Source: Candidatus Palauibacter polyketidifaciens
GTDB taxonomy: Bacteria > Gemmatimonadota > Gemmatimonadetes > Palauibacterales > Palauibacteraceae
Length of the DNA: 64,000 nt
Reading direction: 5' to 3'
Assembly: GCF_947581785.1 (NCBI RefSeq)
Contig: NZ_CANPVO010000040.1
Coordinates: forward strand, 50,738-114,737
Both the position numbers and the translations under genes were made by a program. How positions within the stretch are numbered: the first letter of the stretch is position 1; each line of letters opens with the position of its first letter. Of the stretch, positions 17,332 to 27,100 are shown piece after piece. The notes beneath the pieces were generated by a model. That model had not been told where the DNA came from. It worked only from the letters and a program-made list of their open reading frames with translations, and searched no databases.

Positions 17332-17838
17332 ATGATCGCTCAACAGACCCTCATGCAGTTCGACCATATCGTGGCGGGCTGCCGCGCCACGCTGGAAGCC
17401 GTCCCGGACGACCGCCTGGACTGGCGTCCGCACGAGAGGTCGTGGACGCTCGGCGAACTGGCGACCCACGTCGCGATGCTCCCCAACTGGACCGTGGCGA
17501 CGCTGACGATGTCCGAGTTCGACGTCGCCCCCGACGGCGACGGCCCGCCGCAGAATCCCGAACTCGAGTCTTCGGCCGAACTCGTCGCGGCGCTCGAACA
17601 GAGCGCGGCCGCGGCCCGGGAGACGATCGAGGCGACCTCGGATGAGACCTTCGCCGGTTCGTGGACGCTGAAGGTGGCGGGCGAGGATCGCTTCTCGATG
17701 CCCAAGGCGGTCGTGATGCGGAGCTTCGTCCTCGACCACCTGATCCACCACCGCGCGCAACTGGGCGTCTACCTGCGGCTCCTCGACGTGCCGGTGCCCC
17801 AGACGTTCGGGCCCACGGCGGACTATCCCGACATGTGA
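17332..17838 (+). CDS. DinB-family protein
   Basis: 168 residues from ATG 17332, which follows CGGAGTCTCCC. The DinB_2 four-helix bundle is complete: LMQFDHIVAGCRATLEAVPD, LDWRPHERSWTLGELATHVA with the first metal His, and SFVLDHLIHHRAQLGVYLR with the closing HxxxH pair. These metal-binding proteins include thiol S-transferases (bacillithiol/mycothiol-type) and DNA-damage-inducible proteins of unknown activity. It has no signal peptide, unlike the short DinB-like protein at 13783. It is divergent from the Phd/VapC operon. Confidence 0.9.
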   Translation: MIAQQTLMQFDHIVAGCRATLEAVPDDRLDWRPHERSWTLGELATHVAMLPNWTVATLTMSEFDVAPDGDGPPQNPELESSAELVAALEQSAAAARETIEATSDETFAGSWTLKVAGEDRFSMPKAVVMRSFVLDHLIHHRAQLGVYLRLLDVPVPQTFGPTADYPDM

Positions 17839-17859
17839 CGGGAGGGGGCGGGGCGGCGG

Positions 17860-18216
17860 TCAGTCCAGCAGCTTCAGCCAGCTCCGCAGTTCGCTCGCCT
17901 TGTCGGCCTGGCGGCTGATCGACTCGCGGTTCACGTCGTTCAACTCGGTGGGACCCCGGTCGGGAACGGCCCCCGCCTCCTCCGCCAAGGCGTAGGCATC
18001 CTCGGCCTTTCTGAGGGCATCCACGAACGCCCCGGCTGCCCGGTGCACCAGGGCCGCGGCGTCCGCCTTCGACTCCCGGGCCGTTTCCAGTCGTTCCTCC
18101 GCCCGCTTCACCGCGAGAGTGGCGTTGGCCAGCGCCCGGTACGCCGCGTCGTACACCTCTTCCCTCGACATCGCCTGCCTGTAGGCGTCGAGGGCTCTCT
18201 TCGCCGGATCCTTCAT
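17860..18216 (-). CDS. Coiled-coil protein of unknown function
   Basis: 118 residues from ATG 18216, preceded by AAGGGGACGCGAG; an upstream extension to 18306 is unlikely. The protein is almost entirely helical and rich in Ala, Glu and Lys/Arg, with heptad-like spacing from ALANATLAVKRAEERLETAR through DALRKAEDAYALAEEAG. There are no cysteines, signal peptide or membrane segment. It ends 22 bp from the convergent DinB stop. I do not recognise it; a structural or scaffold role is only a guess. Confidence 0.6.
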   Translation of the reverse strand: MKDPAKRALDAYRQAMSREEVYDAAYRALANATLAVKRAEERLETARESKADAAALVHRAAGAFVDALRKAEDAYALAEEAGAVPDRGPTELNDVNRESISRQADKASELRSWLKLLD

Positions 18217-18308
18217 CTCGCGTCCCCTTATCGGTGCCGCTAATCGGTGCCGTTTGCCACCGGACCGCCGCCGGGAAGATAGCGCGCGGGCTCGACCGTC
18301 GGACAAGT

Positions 18309-19436
18309 CTACGGAAACCGGCTTCGGTCGATGTCGGGGATGATCCGGAGCGCGTTCTCGAAGTAGACCTTCCGCAGGACCTCGTCCGGCAGGTCGAGGC
18401 CGTACATGCGCCAGAAAGCGTGGTACCGGCGATAGTAGGGGAAGTACTCGTCGGCGGTCTCAAGCACCCGGAAGTACGTGGGATACTCGTCCGGCGCCCA
18501 CGAGTCCTTCCCCATCAGGATCCGGTCCTGGTATTCGACGAAAAACTCGCGGGCGAAGCGGGGCTGTCGCCCCGGCTCGTAGATCACTGCGCCGAGTCCG
18601 ACGTTCATGTTGGGCATCTCGTCCAGGAGTTGCCCGAGGCGGCCGAGGTCGTGGCCGAGCCACGCGAGGTGCGCGGCGATGAACGTGGTCTCCGGGTGTC
18701 GACGAAACATGTTCAGTTGCTCGCCCAGCACCACTTCGAATGAGGGCGGGCCGATCTGCTGGCGGCCGGGCCGCACGCGAAGCTCGAGCCAGCGCTCGTT
18801 GCGCTCGTCCATTGGCTCCCAGAAGGACGCCGGGTCCCCCGAGTGGATGAGGACGGGGATGCCGAGTTCTCCCGCCTTCGCCCAGATCGGGTCGAGGCGG
18901 GGGTCGTCCACCGGGACGCGCCGGTCGGCGGCATCGGTGAGCCACAGTCCGAGGTTCTTGAAGATCTTGAGCCCGCGGGCGCCGGCTTCGACGTCGGCCT
19001 CCAGCCGGGCCGCGGCGAGCGCCCCGAACTCGGGGTCCCCGATGTCGCTGAAGTCGACGTTCGCGAACACGACGAAACGGCCGGGATATGCGGCCTCGAA
19101 GGACTGGATCTGCTGCGCGAGCCGGGGGCCCGTGCCGCCGCTCAGGTTGATGCCGACGGCGAGGTTGAGCGCGTCCATGTCGCGCACGAGCTGGTCGAGC
19201 TGCGCCCGCGGCATCATCCCGTTGAGGTGCAGGTGGACGTCCACGAAGGGGAAGGCTGCGCGCGAGACCGGGTTCTCCGGCACGACAAGCGTCGAGCGGG
19301 GGTCGTACGCCTCGACCGTCATCGGCGGCGAGGTGGCCGGCGGCGCGGGCGGCGGGCCGCGCCGCACCTGAGCCGCGGCCGGCGTCGCCGCCGCCAGCAC
19401 GATCGCGATCGCCATCCCCGTCCGCGCGTCCCTCAT
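18309..19436 (-). CDS. Exported amidohydrolase_2-family protein
   Basis: 375 residues; GGAGACGACGGG precedes the ATG at 19436. A signal peptide runs to about residue 23 (ATPAAAQ). The mature domain is an amidohydrolase_2 TIM barrel: FVDVHLHLNG supplies the HxH metal pair, VLIHSGDPASFW the third His, and FIAAHLAWLGHD the fourth, with the catalytic Asp in LMGKDSWAPDEYP. Relatives include 2-pyrone-4,6-dicarboxylate and aminocarboxymuconate-type hydrolases or decarboxylases, usually cytoplasmic; this one appears exported. The creatininase gene at 19482 lies 45 bp upstream and may be co-transcribed. Confidence 0.85.
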   Translation of the reverse strand: MRDARTGMAIAIVLAAATPAAAQVRRGPPPAPPATSPPMTVEAYDPRSTLVVPENPVSRAAFPFVDVHLHLNGMMPRAQLDQLVRDMDALNLAVGINLSGGTGPRLAQQIQSFEAAYPGRFVVFANVDFSDIGDPEFGALAAARLEADVEAGARGLKIFKNLGLWLTDAADRRVPVDDPRLDPIWAKAGELGIPVLIHSGDPASFWEPMDERNERWLELRVRPGRQQIGPPSFEVVLGEQLNMFRRHPETTFIAAHLAWLGHDLGRLGQLLDEMPNMNVGLGAVIYEPGRQPRFAREFFVEYQDRILMGKDSWAPDEYPTYFRVLETADEYFPYYRRYHAFWRMYGLDLPDEVLRKVYFENALRIIPDIDRSRFP

Positions 19437-19481
19437 CCCGTCGTCTCCATCTTCAGGTCCGTACCAGCCTCCGAGCCGAAC

Positions 19482-20240
19482 CTATGCCCCAAAGTGCGCG
19501 GCCATGCGATCCGCCAGCGCCGCGATCATCTTCTCGCCGAGTTCGGCGCTCGCCCCGCGCGCGTCGCCGAGGATCCCGTTCGGCGTCACGCTCGCGAACC
19601 CCTCGCTGAGCACGCGCCGGATGAGTTCCGGTTCCTCTTCGGGCGTCGTAAGGCGTCCGCCCTCGGCCAGTTCCTCGCGGACGATCCCGTCGTGCATGGC
19701 CATCATGATCGACGTCTCGGCGATGTCCGCGTGGCCGCCTACGCGGCCCCCTAGCCCCGCCTCCGCCTCCGCGACGTCGCGCCAGACGCCGATGACCTCG
19801 GCCAGGTCCGCGTATACGTCCACGGAACAGTCGGGCCCCGCCGCTTCGTTGAACGCGTCACGCGCCTCGGCGAGCGGAGCGAAGTTCCCTCCGTGGGATG
19901 GGACGAAGCAGACGCGCCGGAAGCCGTGGTGCGCGAGGCTGACGGCGTAGTCCCTGCACACCGCGAGGAAGGTCTCCTTTTCGAGGGAGACGGTGCCGGG
20001 GAACGCCATGTGGTGCGCGGACCAGCCGACCCGGATCGTCGGCGCCACAAGCGCCCCGCCCAGACGCCGGGCGATCTCGACCGCGAGCCGGTCCCCGTGC
20101 TCGGCGTCCACGAACAGCGGCAGGTGCGGCCCGTGCTGCTCCACCGCTCCCGCCGCGACGACGACCGTCGTGACTCCCGCCCCGATCGCCGCCCCGATCT
20201 CGGGCGACGTCATCCGTTCCATCCGTATTTCGGCAGTCAT
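19482..20240 (-). CDS. Creatininase-family amidohydrolase (cytoplasmic)
   Basis: 252 residues without signal peptide. The creatininase fold signatures and metal ligands are intact: GAVEQHGPHLPLFVDAEHGD gives the Glu, His and Asp ligands, FVPSHGGNFAPL a further His, and GGHADIAETS the late Glu. Family members open cyclic amides such as creatinine or remove formyl groups in flavin-type biosynthesis (MftE, ArfB), so the substrate cannot be fixed. It is upstream of the exported amidohydrolase on the same strand. It contrasts with the second, exported creatininase at 61261, whose ligands are changed. Confidence 0.88.
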   Translation of the reverse strand: MTAEIRMERMTSPEIGAAIGAGVTTVVVAAGAVEQHGPHLPLFVDAEHGDRLAVEIARRLGGALVAPTIRVGWSAHHMAFPGTVSLEKETFLAVCRDYAVSLAHHGFRRVCFVPSHGGNFAPLAEARDAFNEAAGPDCSVDVYADLAEVIGVWRDVAEAEAGLGGRVGGHADIAETSIMMAMHDGIVREELAEGGRLTTPEEEPELIRRVLSEGFASVTPNGILGDARGASAELGEKMIAALADRMAAHFGA

Positions 20241-20378
20241 TCGGGTGACGCTCCGGCTCGCTGGCGCTGGAAGACCGTGGGGACACTGGACCCCGCAGCC
20301 TGTCGCAAGCCGAAGATCCCCCGACCCGGCCGGGGGCGCTACCCCGAGGAAGCGTTCCGCGCGGCGGCCCGCCGACTC

Positions 20379-21863
20379 CTAGTCGTTCCCGGAGAAGCCG
20401 AACACGGCGCTGAAGCGCCACCCTGCCTCTCTCAAGGAGGCGGAGCGACGAATCACCGCCTCAAGATCTGTCGGCGAGAGTGGTAAACTGTTATCGCCGG
20501 AGGCCTCGCTGAGGCGGGTGAGGTCCACGATGACCGTCTCGCTCGGTTCGTTCTCTCCCGTTCGGTTGAGCATCAGAAAGCGCTGCGGTGATCCGGCGGG
20601 GAGTTGCGGCCTCTCTATCGAGGCTTGCATGAGCCCGGCTTGCAGGGCGGTCGCGTTGGGACCCGCCGGTCCCTCGGCGACCAGAGAGTCCAAATGGACA
20701 TGGATCCCCGCCGAAACGTGTCGACTCCACGGGGTATCCAGTTCCGGACCCGTCACTTCCAGGTTCCGCAGGCTGTCCAGCCATGTGGAGAGGATCTCGC
20801 CGACCGCGGCGCGATTCCCTCGGACTTCGCCAGCGGCAAGAGTCGGCGGCGCATCGGCGGACGTCCGTTCCGCGTCGTCCGTGCAGTACACCAGGCCCGC
20901 CGCGAGCATGCATACCGCAGCCAACTGGAAGGTCCCGCGCAACCAGCGGGGTAGAGGTGTCGGCTTGTCCCTGAAGATCATTCGGATTCTCCCTTCCAGA
21001 GAGTCGGCGCTCTGGCCGTCCGCGGCCGCGCCGACGAAGGCGGGGCAACGCAGCGCGGAGGCCGTGGACATGAACTCGACGGTGCGCAGCAGGGCGCCGG
21101 CGTAGACACGCGGCTGAGCCGAGATGGAAGATGAGGCCAGCGCATCGGAGCAGTATTCCTGAGCCGTTCGCAACTCGCGTCGGGCCCGCCACGCCACGGG
21201 GTTCCACCAGAAGACGGCGCAGGCCAGCCACTCGAGCCACCGGACCAGATGATCTCGCCGACGGACGTGGGCGAGTTCGTGCGCGAGAATGCAGCGAAGT
21301 TCCTCTGATCCAAGGTTGGAGGCGAGCCCTGCGGGGATCAGGACGCGCAGCCGGTTCCCGCCCCACCACACCATCGGGGATACATGCGCCCGGGTCGTGA
21401 AGATCGGTGGTGCGGCGCGGAGCCCGAGATGTCCCGCAATCTCCCCCGCCATCCGCTGAACTTCCGGGGCAGCAACCTCGGACGCCCGCACCAGGTGGCG
21501 GTGGAGACAAAGAGTGTGGAAGAGGCTCCAGACGGCCACGGCCGCCGCGCCGAACAACCAGAGCACTAGGAGCCCAGCCTTCCAGTGGCCGGCGAGCCAT
21601 CCGGCAAGCGAGAAGGTGAGAGACTGTGGGGTTGGAGATCCCGGGGGAAGACCGGCCACGAGCGGCAAGGTCAGCTCGGTTCGCGGGGCGAATACCGGAA
21701 TCGAGACCAGCGGAGGAGCGAGGAGAGCGGCGAGCAGCAGGAGCCAGAGCGCATGCGACAGGGCGGGTCTGCCGAATCGCCGCGTCACCGCCCAGGCCAG
21801 TGCCGCCAGGGCGACGGAGAGGGCCAGCTTGGTGGCTCCGATCTGGAGGACGAGATCCGTCAT
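20379..21863 (-). CDS. BlaR1/MecR1-type M56 metallopeptidase sensor (copy A)
   Basis: 494 residues; its ATG overlaps the stop of the BlaI gene (ATGA). Membrane segments occur near 10-28, 36-57, 88-115 and 308-330. The M56 zinc motif HELAH is at about 195-199, followed by WWNPVAWRARRELR and AQEYCSDALA, where the third zinc ligand is found. After the last helix, a periplasmic domain of about 165 residues (from YCTDD) replaces the penicillin-binding sensor of classical BlaR1 and has no SxxK motif. It would detect an unknown signal and cleave the BlaI repressor. It is the third gene of the BlaR1-BlaI-BlaR1 operon. Confidence 0.9.
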   Translation of the reverse strand: MTDLVLQIGATKLALSVALAALAWAVTRRFGRPALSHALWLLLLAALLAPPLVSIPVFAPRTELTLPLVAGLPPGSPTPQSLTFSLAGWLAGHWKAGLLVLWLFGAAAVAVWSLFHTLCLHRHLVRASEVAAPEVQRMAGEIAGHLGLRAAPPIFTTRAHVSPMVWWGGNRLRVLIPAGLASNLGSEELRCILAHELAHVRRRDHLVRWLEWLACAVFWWNPVAWRARRELRTAQEYCSDALASSSISAQPRVYAGALLRTVEFMSTASALRCPAFVGAAADGQSADSLEGRIRMIFRDKPTPLPRWLRGTFQLAAVCMLAAGLVYCTDDAERTSADAPPTLAAGEVRGNRAAVGEILSTWLDSLRNLEVTGPELDTPWSRHVSAGIHVHLDSLVAEGPAGPNATALQAGLMQASIERPQLPAGSPQRFLMLNRTGENEPSETVIVDLTRLSEASGDNSLPLSPTDLEAVIRRSASLREAGWRFSAVFGFSGND

Positions 21864-22228
21864 CCTTCGTCCAGGATCTTCCGCAGGCGCTCGATTTCCT
21901 CGGGCTCGAGTTTCCGCTCCTCCATCAACTGCGTGATCATCGGGACCAGAGAGCCGCCGGTGATGCGGTCGGCCAGCGCCTCCAGCCGCGCGGACGCGTA
22001 GGCCTCGCGGCTGATGCGGGCGGAGAAGATCTGCGTGCCGAGGCTGGCGTCGCGGTGGACGAACCCCTTGTCCTCGAGCCGCTGCAGCAGGCGCTGGATC
22101 GTGCCGTGCGCCGACCTCGTCGTGTCCGGGTAGAGCAGGTCGCGGAGCCGGCGGGCCGTGAGGCGCCCCTCCTTCCATAGTCGTTCCATGACCGCGAGTT
22201 CGGCGTTGGCCAAGCGCGGCGTCGTCAT
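21860..22228 (-). CDS. BlaI/MecI-family transcriptional repressor
   Basis: 122 residues from ATG 22228 (AAAGGGG upstream). The winged helix is clear: LANAELAVMERLWKEGRLTA, the recognition area SAHGTIQRLLQRLEDKGFV and the hairpin VHRDASLGTQIFSARISREA. The C-terminal half (ITGGSLVPMITQLMEE) is the dimerisation segment. BlaI repressors bind TACA/TGTA- or related GTCGTA-type dyads and are cleaved by BlaR1. Here the gene lies between two BlaR1 genes, 58 bp after copy B and overlapping copy A by 4 bp. The dyads at 23915-23949 are the likely target. Confidence 0.92.
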   Translation of the reverse strand: MTTPRLANAELAVMERLWKEGRLTARRLRDLLYPDTTRSAHGTIQRLLQRLEDKGFVHRDASLGTQIFSARISREAYASARLEALADRITGGSLVPMITQLMEERKLEPEEIERLRKILDEG

Positions 22229-22286
22229 GCGAACCCCTTTCTCGATGGTTCTTGGCACCGGAGCCTCGAGCGCGCGACCCCCCGCA

Positions 22287-23852
22287 CTATCTCCTGGTGC
22301 GAACGAGGATGTCCCCCTGGCTGGTGCGAATACGGAGCTTCCCCTGGCTGGTCTCCGCCTCTTCACACCACATCCTGCCGGCGACGACTCTGCCCTCCGA
22401 AGAACTCACGCTCGAGCCTTCCACACCGGTGCATTTGATGTGCATCCCACCAAAGAACCCGTTCCGCGCGGAGCGTACGCGCAGGTGGCGCGCCAGGTCG
22501 TCCCTCACCGCAGCGGCCTGCCGCGGCGAGAGTCCGGCCTCAAGCGTCGCGGATCGAAGGCCCGCAAGATCCAACTCGACGACCTTGGAGTTTCCCGCCC
22601 CGTCGTCCGGCGTCACGGCCAGGAACAGGTCGGCTGGGGTGCGATTGGAGAGAGCAGCTTCCCCGGCGTCCCCAAGCGCCTCGGCGAGGTTTGCCGGGAG
22701 GGCGTGCTCCGTAGCGATTGCCTCGATCAGCTTGCGCATCACGTGCGGCCGCAGGCGCAGGGGTGCGTCGGCGGCCGGATCGTCTTGCCCGCCGTCGAGG
22801 TGCAGGACCGCCTCCTTTTCGACCGGGACGAGGGCCGGGTCGACGGAGGTGAGGTTCGACTGGTCGGTGCAGTAGACGAGGCCGCCGGCCAGCAGGCAGA
22901 CGGCGCCGCAACGGAGGGGGACGCGAAGCCAGCGCGCGGTGGGGGTCGAGATCCGGTTCGTCATGATCACGCAAAATCTCCTTTCCAGCCGCGACGGTCG
23001 GCCGCAGCGATCGATCGTACTCGCGAAGGTCAGGGGGCCCGGCGCCGGGGTCTTCGAAATGAAGTCGATCACCCGGAGCAGCGCCCCGGCGTAAGTGCGG
23101 GGTTCGGCCTCGGTCGCGGCGACGGCGAGCGCGTCGCAGCACAACTCCTCGGACGCCCGCAGCCGCCGCCGGGCCCACCAGGCGACGGGGTTCCACCAGA
23201 AGGCCGCGCACGCGAGCCACTCGAGCCAGCGCACGACGTGGTCGCGGCGCCGGACATGGGCAAGTTCGTGCGCCAGGACGCAGCGCAGTTCGGACTCCTC
23301 CATCTCGGCCAGCAGTTTCGAGGGGATGAGGACCCGCACCTGCCCGCCGGCCCACCACACCATGGGCGACAACTGCGCGCGCGTCGCGTAGACGGCGGGG
23401 GTCGCGGTGAGACCGAGCCTGCGGGCGATCTCTCGCGCGAGCCGTCGCACCTCGAGCGGCGCGGGTTCCGAAGCGCTCAGGAGCGAGCGATGGAAGCGGA
23501 GCGTGCGCACGAGCGTCCAGCCGAGTACGGCGGCGGTGCCCGCCAGCCACAGCCAGACGAGCGCCTCCTCGCCGCCCTCCCTCACCCAGCCGAGCAGGGT
23601 GGCCGCGGCCGATGGCGTGGGCTGCGCCCTGAGCGAACCGATCGCGGCCACGGGGCCCACCGGATCGACGCCCCCCGACCAGACCGGAATCGAGACGAAC
23701 GGCGGCACGAGCAGGACGGCTAGCGGCAGCAGCCACAGCCCGTGGGCCAGCGACGGCTTCCCGCAGCGCCGCGCCGCGACCCACGCCAGTCCGGCAAGAC
23801 CCATCGAGATCGCCAGCTTGCTGGCCCCGATCTGGAGAATCATGTCCGTCAT
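22287..23852 (-). CDS. BlaR1/MecR1-type M56 metallopeptidase sensor (copy B)
   Basis: 521 residues. The domain order matches copy A almost residue by residue in the first 330 positions: MTDMILQIGASKLAISMGLA start, HELAH at about 195-199, WWNPVAWWARRRLR, ASEELCCDALA and a final helix ending in GLVYCTDQ. The periplasmic part (about 190 residues) differs from that of copy A, lacks an SxxK penicillin-binding motif, and ends in two 9-residue repeats (TSQGKLRIR, TSQGDILVR). It is first in the operon, about 60 bp after two palindromic sites. The two copies probably sense different signals and act on the same BlaI repressor. Confidence 0.9.
   Translation of the reverse strand: MTDMILQIGASKLAISMGLAGLAWVAARRCGKPSLAHGLWLLPLAVLLVPPFVSIPVWSGGVDPVGPVAAIGSLRAQPTPSAAATLLGWVREGGEEALVWLWLAGTAAVLGWTLVRTLRFHRSLLSASEPAPLEVRRLAREIARRLGLTATPAVYATRAQLSPMVWWAGGQVRVLIPSKLLAEMEESELRCVLAHELAHVRRRDHVVRWLEWLACAAFWWNPVAWWARRRLRASEELCCDALAVAATEAEPRTYAGALLRVIDFISKTPAPGPLTFASTIDRCGRPSRLERRFCVIMTNRISTPTARWLRVPLRCGAVCLLAGGLVYCTDQSNLTSVDPALVPVEKEAVLHLDGGQDDPAADAPLRLRPHVMRKLIEAIATEHALPANLAEALGDAGEAALSNRTPADLFLAVTPDDGAGNSKVVELDLAGLRSATLEAGLSPRQAAAVRDDLARHLRVRSARNGFFGGMHIKCTGVEGSSVSSSEGRVVAGRMWCEEAETSQGKLRIRTSQGDILVRTRR
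22294..22347 (-). repeat. 27-bp tandem repeat inside the BlaR1-B C-terminus
   Basis: Two units with a 27-bp period (22294 and 22321 both begin CTGGTGCGAA on the plus strand) encode the 9-residue repeats TSQGKLRIR and TSQGDILVR at the very end of the BlaR1-B sensor domain. The units are diverged but clearly related, giving alternating hydrophobic and charged residues compatible with beta-strands. Confidence 0.6.
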
Positions 23853-24165
23853 GCGTGTCTATCCGCCTCTCGCTCCCCGGCTCTCGCTCCGGATTCGTCA
23901 ACGCCATTTTCACGACGACATGTCGTAAGTTTACGACGCGATGTCGTAACCGTCAAGCGGAGACACGGGGCGGGAGGCGGAGACAGGGCGGATGAAAGGC
24001 AGAGGCGCGGTCGGGAAGCCGGATTCGTGGCCCCCCGTTTCAGATTCCGGTGGGTTCATCTATTGTATTTGGGCTGTTGTTGGGTCGGGTGGGGTGGCCG
24101 GTGCCGGTTTCCTTGCCCGGACCGCTCCCTCCCCGCGGAACTCCTCCCGAAACGAGGTAAGCGAG
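23853..24165. other. Divergent intergenic region between BlaR1-B and the VPS10-like gene
   Basis: About 310 bp without a gene. It holds the dyad pair at 23915-23949 on the BlaR1 side. Towards the VPS10-like gene, the AT-richer stretch TCTATTGTATTTGGG near 24058-24072 may contain its promoter, and GAGGTAA near 24154 is its ribosome site. An in-frame ATG at 23992 would extend the VPS10-like protein by 58 residues, but they do not look like a signal peptide and the ribosome site supports 24166. Confidence 0.5.
23915..23949 (-). promoter_or_regulatory. Probable BlaI operator pair
   Basis: Two perfect dyads lie side by side: ACGACATGTCGT (23915-23926) and TTACGAC-5bp-GTCGTAA (23931-23949). Both contain the half-site ACGAC/GTCGT, in the style of BlaI/MecI-type operators (TACGAC...GTCGTA). 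They stand 63-97 bp upstream of the BlaR1-B ATG and so before the whole BlaR1-BlaI-BlaR1 operon. Binding by the BlaI protein encoded inside the operon would give autorepression. Confidence 0.75.
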
Positions 24166-27100
24166 ATGCGTACGCGCTCAGGGCTCCCGGTGTCTCTTTC
24201 TCTCCTCGCGGTGCTCGCCCTCACCGCAGTCCCCCTTCCCGCGCTGGCCCAGGACGCCGATCTGCAGGCGGCCGTCCAGGCGCTCGAATGGCGCGAAATC
24301 GGCCCCACGATCATGGGCGGCCGCGTCGCCGACATCGCGGTCGACGAGGCCGATCCGTCCACCTTCTACGTTGGCGTGGCGACGGGTGGCGTGTGGAAGA
24401 CGATCAACGGTGGAAGCACGTTCGAATCGCTCTTCGACGACCAGACGATGCTCTCCGTCGGGGACATCACCCTCGCCCCGTCGAACCCCAACGTCGTGTG
24501 GGTCGGCTCGGGCGAACCGCAGAACCGCCAGTCCTCTCCGTGGGGGATGGGCGTGTTCCGGTCGACGGACGCCGGCCGGACCTGGACGCACCTCGGGCTT
24601 GAGGCGACGCACCACATCTCCCGCATCCAGGTCCATCCCCGGAATCCGGACGTGGCCTACGTGGCGGCCATGGGTCGCCTGTGGGGCGCGAACCCGGAGC
24701 GCGGCGTGTACCGGACGATGGACGGGGGCGAGACGTGGGAACTTGTCCTCTACGTCGACGAGCACACGGGCGCGATCGACCTCGCCATGGATCCGGGCGA
24801 TCCGATGACGCTGTTCGCGGCCATGTACCAGCGGCAGCGGACGCTGTGGGGTTTCAACGGCGGTGGGCCGGGTGGCGGCATCTACCGGACCATGGACGGC
24901 GGCGACAACTGGACGAAGCTCGCCGGCGGCCTGCCGGAGGGTGACGTGGGCCGCATCGGGCTCGACATCTACCGCCGGGACGGGAACCTCGTCTGGGCGA
25001 TCGTCGAAGCCGACGCGCGCGCCCCGGGACAGGGCTTCGGTGCCCAGGAAGACGCCGACCGCAAGACGGGCACCTGGAAGTCGACCGACCGCGGCGAGAC
25101 GTGGGAGCAGACGAGCACCACGAACAACCGTCCCATGTACTACAGCCAGATCCGCATCGACCCGAACGATCCCGAGCGGCTCTACCTGGGCGGTTCGAGT
25201 CTGTACCGCACCTCGGACGGGGGGTACAACTTCACGCCGGACGCGGCCTCCGAGGTCCACTCCGACCACCACGCGCTCTGGATCAACCCGGCGAACTCCG
25301 ACCACCTGATTCTGGGCGGCGACGGCGGCGTCTCGATCAGCTGGGACCGCTCCGACAACTGGCGCCAGCTGACGAACCTGCCGCTCGCGCAGTTCTACGA
25401 GATCGGTGTCGACAATCGCGAACCGTACCACGTGTGCGGCGGCCTGCAGGACAACGGCTCGTGGTGCGGCCCCTCGGACACCTGGTCCAACCAGGGGATC
25501 CGACCGCGCGACTGGTACAACGTGGGGAGCGGCGACGGCTACTTCACCGTCCTCCATCCCAACGGCGAGGAGATGATCGCGGAGTCCCAGAACGGGAACC
25601 CGATGCGGGTGAACCTCAAGACGGGCGAGCGGCTGCGGATGCGTCCGCTGGGGCGCCCGGAGGGAGATGACGAGGATCTGCCCGACTTCCGCTGGAACTG
25701 GGACACGCCGGTCGAGGTGTCGCCGAGCGATCCGAACACGGTCTACTACGGGTCCAACGTCGTGTTCAAGACGCCCGACTACGGCCAGACGTGGGAGCAG
25801 ATCTCCCCCGACCTGACGAAGGCCATCGACCGGACGACGCTGGAGATCATGGGCGTCCTCGGCTCCGAGCCGATGATGTCGGCCAATGACGGGACATCGA
25901 GCTTCGGCAACATGATCTCGATTGAGGAGTCGCCGCTCGATCCGATGGTCGTGTACGCGGGCACCGACGACGGGAACCTGCAGGTCACGCGGGACGGCGG
26001 CGCGACGTGGACAAACGCGGCGCCGAACATGCCGGGCGTGCCCGACCAGTTGTACATGACGCGCATCGTCGCCTCGCACGCCGACGCGGGCACGGTGTGG
26101 GTCGCGGGGGACAACCACCGCAACGACGACATGGCCCCCTACCTGTACGTCTCGAACGACTTCGGCGAGTCGTGGCGGGCGGTCAGGGACGGGATCCCGG
26201 ACGGCTGGTCGCTGAACGCGCTGGCGCAGCACCCGCGCGCGGCGAACCTCCTCTTCGCCGGCAACGAGATCGGCACCTACTTCACGATCGACGCCGGGAA
26301 CTCGTGGCAGCCGCTGCTGCGGAACATGCCGCCGGCGCCGGTGGACGACATCAAGATCCAGGAGCGCGAGAACGATCTCGTGATCGGCACGCACGGGCGC
26401 GGGATCTGGATCATGGAGGACATCACCCCGCTCGAGGAGTTGAGCCAGGAAATCCTCGCCTCCGAGGCGCACCTCTTCTCGACCCAGTCGGCGGTCGCGT
26501 ACAACCCGTACACGCCGCAGGGCTGGACGCCGGGCGTGTGGGAGGCGGAGAACCCGCCGCAGGGCTCCCGAATCCGCTACTGGCTGGGGAGCGACCTGCC
26601 GGAGGCCCCGATGGCCGGCGAGGAAGGCGGCGAAACCGGCGAGCGGATCGTGACCTCCGGTCCGTCCGCGAACGGCGATGACCCGGCGCCGATGTCCGAG
26701 ATGGCGGGCAAGGCGACGATCACGATCCTCGACTCCGATGGCTCCGTCATCCGCGAACTCGAGGGCGGCGGCGACCGCGGCCTGAACGAGGTCATCTGGG
26801 ATCTCCGCTACGAGCCGCCACCGGCCGCGCCGGGCGGTGGCAACTTCTTCCGCTCCGGCAGCGTGGCGCCGAAGGTCCTCCCGGGGACGTACACGGCGCA
26901 GCTGGAGGCGGCGGGGCACACGCTTCAGACGTCGGTCACGGTGCGGCTCGATCCGCGCGTGAACATCAGCCAGGGCGACCTCATGGCGAGGCAGGAAGCG
27001 CTCATGAGCGCCTACGCGCTGGCGAAGCCGGTGAACGAAGGGCTGCAGGCGCTGGCCCGGATGCGCGAGCACCTTTCCGCCATCGAGGGGCAGATCGAGG

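Noticed and set aside
22230..22366. Longer start for the BlaI repressor
   Set aside because: The extension to 22366 overlaps the BlaR1-B gene and reads as low-complexity sequence; AAAGGGG sits just before ATG 22228.
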